Source: Clostridia bacterium
GTDB taxonomy: Bacteria > Bacillota > Clostridia > Oscillospirales > CAG-272
Length of the DNA stretch: 9,664 nt
Direction of reading: 5' to 3'
NCBI GenBank assembly: GCA_017453085.1
Contig: JAFTKV010000250.1
Span: 1-9,664 of the forward strand
Shown here one piece after another: positions 6,127 through 9,664 of the stretch. A model generated the notes under the pieces. That model ran no database searches. It saw only the letters and a program-made list of their open reading frames with translations, and was not told where the DNA came from. Every line of letters begins with the position of its first letter. The first letter of the stretch is position 1. The translations under genes were made by a program, and so were the position numbers.

Positions 6127-7155
6127 TTATATTAAATCCGCAATGTCAAAAATCAACGTTTCGGATTTTTCCCAACCGAGGCAGGGGTCGGTGATGGACT
6201 TACCGTAGCAGCCCTCGCCGATCTTCTGTGCGCCGTCCTCGATGTAGCTCTCGATCATAAAGCCCTTCACCATCTTCTTGATGTCGGCATTATGGCGGCA
6301 GGAGTGGAGCACTTCCTTGCAGATGCGCACCTGCTCCAGAGGCTTTTTGCCGGAGTTTGCGTGGTTGGCATCCACGATCAGCGCCATATTCTCCAGATTC
6401 TTTGCCGCATACATCTCGTAGAGCTTGCAAAGATCCTCGTAATGATAATTCGGCAGAGAATGTCCCTGGGCATCCACGTAGCCGCGCAGGATAGCGTGCG
6501 CGTAAGGGTTGCCTGTGGTGTTGACCTCCCAACCGCGGTAAATGAAGGTATGGGCGTGCTGAGCGGCGGTGATGGAGTTCATCATGACCGACAGATCGCC
6601 GCCGGTGGGGTTTTTCATACCCACGGGAATGGTGATACCGCTGGAAACCAGCCGATGCTCCTGATTCTCCACCGAGCGTGCGCCGATGGCGATGTAGGAA
6701 AGCAGGTCGGACAGGTACTGATAGTTGTCGGGATAGAGCATCTCGTCTGCCGAGGACAGACCGGTTTCCCGCAGTACACGGGAGTGGAGCTCACGGATGG
6801 CCAGCACGCCGTGATAGATGTCGGGCTTTTCCTCGGGATTGGGCTGGTGTACCATACCCTTGTAGCCGTCACCGGTGGTACGGGGCTTGTTGGTATAGAT
6901 ACGGGGGATCAGGATCAGCTTATCCGCCACCTGCTCCTGTACTCTCTTCAGGCGATAGACGTAATCCATCACCGAATCCTCGCGGTCAGCCGAGCAAGGA
7001 CCGATGATCAAGAGCAGCTTGTCGGACTTTCCTTCAAAGATCGCCTTCACTTCGCTATCCCGTTTTTCTTTCGCAGCTACCGCATCCATGGTCAGGGGAT
7101 ACTTTTCCTTGGTCTCCATAGGGATGGGGAGCTTGCGTACAAATTCGAATGCCAT
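6127..7155 (-). CDS. aroF: 3-deoxy-7-phosphoheptulonate (DAHP) synthase, type I AroF/AroG-like
   Basis: This enzyme condenses phosphoenolpyruvate and erythrose 4-phosphate to DAHP, the first step of the shikimate pathway to aromatic amino acids. The 342-residue length fits type I-alpha enzymes. Visible motifs are IGPCSAD (51-57, with the metal-ligand Cys54), KPRTTGDGYKGM (90-101), GARSVENQEHR (158-168), GMKNPTGGD (179-187), ILRG (222-225), VDANHANSGK (261-270), GFMIESYIEDG (298-308) and YGKSITDPCLGWE (317-329). Several are variants of the E. coli AroF/G/H forms: GARSVENQEH replaces GARTTESQVH and DANHANS replaces DCSHANS. I take this to be a clostridial branch. The ATG at 7155 has TGAGG at 7168-7164, 8 nt upstream; a TTG at 7200 would extend it by 15 residues but lacks a site. 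Which aromatic amino acid inhibits it cannot be read here. The choice of aroF over aroG as symbol is arbitrary. Confidence 0.94.
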   Translation of the reverse strand: MAFEFVRKLPIPMETKEKYPLTMDAVAAKEKRDSEVKAIFEGKSDKLLLIIGPCSADREDSVMDYVYRLKRVQEQVADKLILIPRIYTNKPRTTGDGYKGMVHQPNPEEKPDIYHGVLAIRELHSRVLRETGLSSADEMLYPDNYQYLSDLLSYIAIGARSVENQEHRLVSSGITIPVGMKNPTGGDLSVMMNSITAAQHAHTFIYRGWEVNTTGNPYAHAILRGYVDAQGHSLPNYHYEDLCKLYEMYAAKNLENMALIVDANHANSGKKPLEQVRICKEVLHSCRHNADIKKMVKGFMIESYIEDGAQKIGEGCYGKSITDPCLGWEKSETLIFDIADLI

Positions 7156-7173
7156 AGTATAAACCTCATTAAC

Positions 7174-7190
7174 GCCATCCTGCGGATGGC
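7174..7190 (-). repeat. Perfect inverted repeat in the DAHP synthase leader
   Basis: GCCATCC (7174-7180) pairs with GGATGGC (7184-7190) around a 3-nt loop. It ends 5 nt upstream of the TGAGG ribosome binding site of the DAHP synthase gene. No U-run follows, so it is not a terminator. It could affect translation initiation or mRNA stability, but nothing further can be said from sequence alone. Confidence 0.5.
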
Positions 7191-7198
7191 TAAAGAAC

Positions 7199-7229
7199 AA
7201 TGAATAAAGAAGAAAGAAAAATGAATAAA
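7199..7229. repeat. Ten-base direct repeat in a pyrimidine-rich tract
   Basis: AATGAATAAA occurs at 7199-7208 and again at 7220-7229, exactly 21 bases apart, separated by an A/G-only stretch. On the coding (minus) strand this is TTTATTCATT repeated within a run of pyrimidines, upstream of the DAHP synthase gene. The spacing is two helical turns, but slippage of a simple sequence is an equally good explanation. Confidence 0.5.
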
Positions 7230-7236
7230 TGTGGAT

Positions 7237-7259
7237 GTTTTTCGGCTACGCCGAAAAAC
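7237..7259. repeat. Perfect 10-bp inverted repeat (hairpin) between purL and aroF
   Basis: GTTTTTCGGC (7237-7246) and GCCGAAAAAC (7250-7259) form a perfect stem with a 3-nt loop. It lies 9 nt beyond the larger purL hairpin in the direction of transcription. Neither strand has a U-run directly after the stem, so it may be a second terminator element, an RNA stability element or part of a dispersed repeat. Confidence 0.55.
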
Positions 7260-7268
7260 TTCCTTAAA

Positions 7269-7299
7269 TTTCCTCGCCAAGCAATACTTGGCGAGGAAA
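7269..7299 (-). terminator. Probable purL transcription terminator (13-bp hairpin)
   Basis: TTTCCTCGCCAAG (7269-7281) pairs perfectly with CTTGGCGAGGAAA (7287-7299) around a 5-nt loop. It lies about 50 nt after the purL stop codon. On the minus strand the stem is followed by TTTAAGG, a short U tract, so termination is plausible but the tail is weak. The A/T-flanked symmetry would also allow it to work in the opposite direction. Confidence 0.6.
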
Positions 7300-7300
7300 A

Positions 7301-7344
7301 CATCACGTACTAAGCGAAGCGTGTACACATCACGCTGCGAAGCG
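7301..7344. repeat. Two degenerate copies of CATCACG-N-GCGAAGCG
   Basis: CATCACG at 7301-7307 is followed 6 nt later by GCGAAGCG (7314-7321). CATCACG at 7328-7334 is followed 2 nt later by GCGAAGCG (7337-7344). The two copies differ only in the spacer. They fill most of the gap between the purL stop and the terminator hairpin and resemble members of a short intergenic repeat family, which is not identified here. Confidence 0.5.
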
Positions 7345-7349
7345 GCACA

Positions 7350-9664
7350 TTACTTAAAATACTCTACTGCTGCCTCAAAGATGTGGGGATCGTAGTTGCC
7401 CTCTACGTTCTTGTACAGGCCGTCGTTGTAACGCTCGGTGTGCCCCATCTTACCGAATACACGTCCGTCGGGGGAGGTGATACCCTCGATGGCCATCGCA
7501 CTGTTGTTGGGGTTGAAGCGGATGTCGTCGGTAGGCTTGCCGTCGCAGTCTACGTACTGGGTCAGGATCTGACCGTTGGCCGCCAGCTTGGCGATCAACG
7601 CATCGTCGGCGTAGAATCTGCCCTCGCCGTGGGAGATGGCTACGTTGTAGACCTCGCCCACCTTAGTCTTGGCAAACCAGGGAGATTTGTTGGAGGCAAT
7701 GCGGGTGCGCACGATTCTGGACTGGTGACGGCCGATGGTGTTGAAGGTCAGGGTAGGATCAGACTCGGTGGTGTCCACGATCTCACCGTAGGGCACAAGC
7801 CCCAGCTTGATGAGGGCTTGGAAGCCGTTACAGATACAGCCCATCAGACCTTCACGGGTCTTCAGCAGCTCGTTGACCGCTTCCTTCACTGCGCCGGAGC
7901 GGAAGAAGGCGGTGATGAACTTACCCGATCCGTCGGGCTCGTCGCCGCCGGAGAAGCCGCCGGGGATGAAGATCATCTGGGACTCCTTTACCCGTTTTGC
8001 GAAGTATTCCACAGACTGGGCAATTCCCTGCTGGCTCAGGTTGTTGATGACGATGATCTCGGGATCTGCACCTGCCGCTGCCAGCACCTTTGCGGTGTCA
8101 AACTCACAGTTGGTGCCGGGGACTGCGGGGATCAGAACCTTAGGACGGGCGATCTTCACCTTGGGAGCTGCGTGAGACTTGGCATCGTAGGAGTAGGAGA
8201 TCAGCTTCTTGTCGCCGCCCTGCCGGATGTTGCAGGGATAAACGTCCTCCAGCTTGCCTTCGTAAGCCGCAAGGAGAGCGTCCAGAGAAAGTGCCTTATT
8301 GTTAGGCCAGTTGGAAGCGCCTACAATGGTCTTCTCTTCGGTAGTATAACCCAGCAGGATGCCCGCATCGGTATCGTCGGAAAGCTCTACGACGAAGGAG
8401 CCATAGGAGTAGTAGAAGATATCCTGCATGGACAGACCGTCAGCGTAGGTAAAGCCGACGTTGTTACCGATTGCCATCTTGAAGATCGCCTCGGCAACGC
8501 CAAAGTAGGTGGGCGTATAAGCCGCCAGTGCCTTGCCGGAGCGGATGAGCTCGGTAACCTCTGCGTACAGTGCCAACAGAGACTGGGCATCGGGCAGACC
8601 CTTTTCGTTATAGTCGGGCTTCAACCAAACTACCTTGTGTCCTGCGCCCTTGAAGTGGTTGGTCAGCACAGAAGACAGGGGATCGGTGGTCACTGCGAAG
8701 GAAACGAGGGTGGGGGGAACGTCGATCTGCTCGAAGGAGCCGGACATAGAGTCCTTACCGCCGATAGAGGCAATGGAGAGATCCATCTGTGCGTCGAATG
8801 CACCCAGCAGTGCAGCCAGCGGCTTACCCCAACGCTTGCCATCCCGACCGGGCTTTTCCATATATTCCTGGAAGGTGAGATAAACGTCCTCGAACTTGGC
8901 ACCGGTAGCGATCAGCTTGGATACAGACTCCACCACCGCCAGATATGCGGAGTGATAGGGAGACTTCTCGGCAATGTAGGGATTGTAGCCCCACGCCATA
9001 TAGGATACGGTATCGGAATTCTTCTCGGGATGGCTGATCTTGTGTACCATCGCCTGAATGGGAGTCTGCTGATGCTTACCGCCGAAGGGCATAAGCACAG
9101 TGCCTGCGCCGATGGTGGAGTCGAAGCGCTCGGACAGACCGCGCTTGGAACAAACGTTGAGATCGGTAACAACCTCGTTGTAAGCCTGCTCGAAATCGCG
9201 GTTAAATTCATAGAAATATGCATCGGAGGATGCGGCTGCGGGAGCGATGTCAATATGCTTCTCCGCGCCGTTGGAATTGAGGAATTCACGGGAGATGTCC
9301 ACGATCGCCTTGCCATTCCAGTACATAGTGAGACGAGGCTCAGCCTGCACGGTGGCAACCACGGTGGATTCCAGATTCTCCATAGCCGCCAGCTCCATGA
9401 AGCGGTCCACGTCCTCGGGAGCAACGGCAACTGCCATTCTCTCCTGAGACTCGGAGATCGCCAGCTCGGTGCCGTCCAGACCGTCGTACTTCTTGGGAAC
9501 GGCGTTGAGGTCGATCACCAGACCGTCTGCAATCTCGCCGATGGCAACCGATACGCCGCCTGCACCGAAGTCGTTGCAACGCTTGATCAGACGGGATGCC
9601 TCGCCGTTGCGGAAGAGGCGCTGGAGCTTTCTTTCCTCGGGAGCGTTACCCTTCTGTACCTCGG
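7350..9664 (-). CDS. purL: Phosphoribosylformylglycinamidine synthase (PurL with fused glutaminase domain), C-terminal part (cut by window edge)
   Basis: This enzyme converts FGAR to FGAM in purine synthesis, using ATP and ammonia released from glutamine by its own C-terminal domain. The visible 770 residues begin inside the synthetase part: RCNDFGAGGVSVAIGEIADG (28-47), then SIGGKDSMSGSFEQ (299-312) of the ATP/FGAR-binding half. The class I glutamine amidotransferase domain starts near residue 508 (PKVLIPAVPGTNCEFDTAK). Its nucleophile is Cys611 in GCICNGFQA, with SHGEGRF at 677-683. His741 and Glu743 of GHTER complete the triad. All three catalytic residues are present, so the enzyme should be active. 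The single-chain form is usually about 1,200-1,250 residues, so roughly 460-480 residues lie beyond the right edge. The reading frame is open to 9662 with no start in the window; a GTG at 9518 is an internal Val. It ends 194 nt before the DAHP synthase start, with hairpins between, so the two are probably separately controlled. Confidence 0.97.
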   Translation of the reverse strand, partial: EVQKGNAPEERKLQRLFRNGEASRLIKRCNDFGAGGVSVAIGEIADGLVIDLNAVPKKYDGLDGTELAISESQERMAVAVAPEDVDRFMELAAMENLESTVVATVQAEPRLTMYWNGKAIVDISREFLNSNGAEKHIDIAPAAASSDAYFYEFNRDFEQAYNEVVTDLNVCSKRGLSERFDSTIGAGTVLMPFGGKHQQTPIQAMVHKISHPEKNSDTVSYMAWGYNPYIAEKSPYHSAYLAVVESVSKLIATGAKFEDVYLTFQEYMEKPGRDGKRWGKPLAALLGAFDAQMDLSIASIGGKDSMSGSFEQIDVPPTLVSFAVTTDPLSSVLTNHFKGAGHKVVWLKPDYNEKGLPDAQSLLALYAEVTELIRSGKALAAYTPTYFGVAEAIFKMAIGNNVGFTYADGLSMQDIFYYSYGSFVVELSDDTDAGILLGYTTEEKTIVGASNWPNNKALSLDALLAAYEGKLEDVYPCNIRQGGDKKLISYSYDAKSHAAPKVKIARPKVLIPAVPGTNCEFDTAKVLAAAGADPEIIVINNLSQQGIAQSVEYFAKRVKESQMIFIPGGFSGGDEPDGSGKFITAFFRSGAVKEAVNELLKTREGLMGCICNGFQALIKLGLVPYGEIVDTTESDPTLTFNTIGRHQSRIVRTRIASNKSPWFAKTKVGEVYNVAISHGEGRFYADDALIAKLAANGQILTQYVDCDGKPTDDIRFNPNNSAMAIEGITSPDGRVFGKMGHTERYNDGLYKNVEGNYDPHIFEAAVEYFK

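Noticed and set aside
6144..6149. TTGACA as the -35 of the activase operon promoter
   Set aside because: It is 34 nt from the TATAAT, twice the normal spacing, and lies in the DAHP synthase coding end. The extended -10 explains the promoter better.
6292..7203. 303-codon open frame on the plus strand
   Set aside because: It is antisense to the DAHP synthase gene, with no motif or ribosome binding site of note.
7092..7328. 78-codon minus-strand open frame across the purL-aroF gap
   Set aside because: It runs through two perfect hairpins and into aroF in another frame, and has no ribosome binding site. Only its Phe-rich stretch is noted, as a weak leader-peptide candidate.

Overview
The window looks like chromosomal core sequence from an anaerobic Clostridia-type Firmicute, probably of the Oscillospiraceae/Ruminococcaceae kind. 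This is inferred from three things: a large BadF/HgdC-type ATPase with a 2-hydroxyacyl-CoA-dehydratase-like partner, a DegV/FakA fatty-acid kinase pair, and the single-chain clostridial type of PurL with a fused glutaminase domain. All recognisable genes lie on the minus strand, so transcription runs from right to left. No phage, insertion sequence, CRISPR array, tRNA or rRNA was seen.

In transcription order: (i) 9664-7350 is the C-terminal 770 residues of PurL (FGAM synthase plus glutamine amidotransferase), cut by the right edge. (ii) 7349-7156 is a non-coding gap with three perfect inverted repeats, a pair of degenerate direct repeats and a pyrimidine-rich tract; the hairpin at 7269-7299 is the likely purL terminator. 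(iii) 7155-6127 is a type I DAHP synthase, the entry step of the shikimate pathway. (iv) 6126-5962 holds an extended -10 promoter and a structured leader of about 135 nt. (v) 5961-797 is a compact three-gene operon: a 1004-residue protein with two activase domains and a dehydratase-like part, a 415-residue dehydratase-like protein joined to it by a TGATG overlap, and a DegV-family fatty-acid-binding protein. (vi) 796-701 holds a near-consensus promoter. (vii) 700-1 is the N-terminal 233 residues of FakA, the fatty-acid kinase catalytic subunit, cut by the left edge.

PurL and DAHP synthase are ordinary housekeeping enzymes. The most interesting part is the block 6112-1. A giant, probably iron-sulphur, ATP-driven reductase/dehydratase-like system of unknown substrate is co-transcribed with a DegV (FakB-like) acyl carrier and followed directly by FakA. 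In many relatives, as I recall, the two dehydratase-like parts form one chain of about 1,400 residues; here they are separate genes. The cysteine pattern suggests a pseudo-dimeric activase feeding electrons to a duplicated dehydratase-like module. A link to fatty-acid or acyl-phosphate metabolism is a hypothesis resting on gene order.
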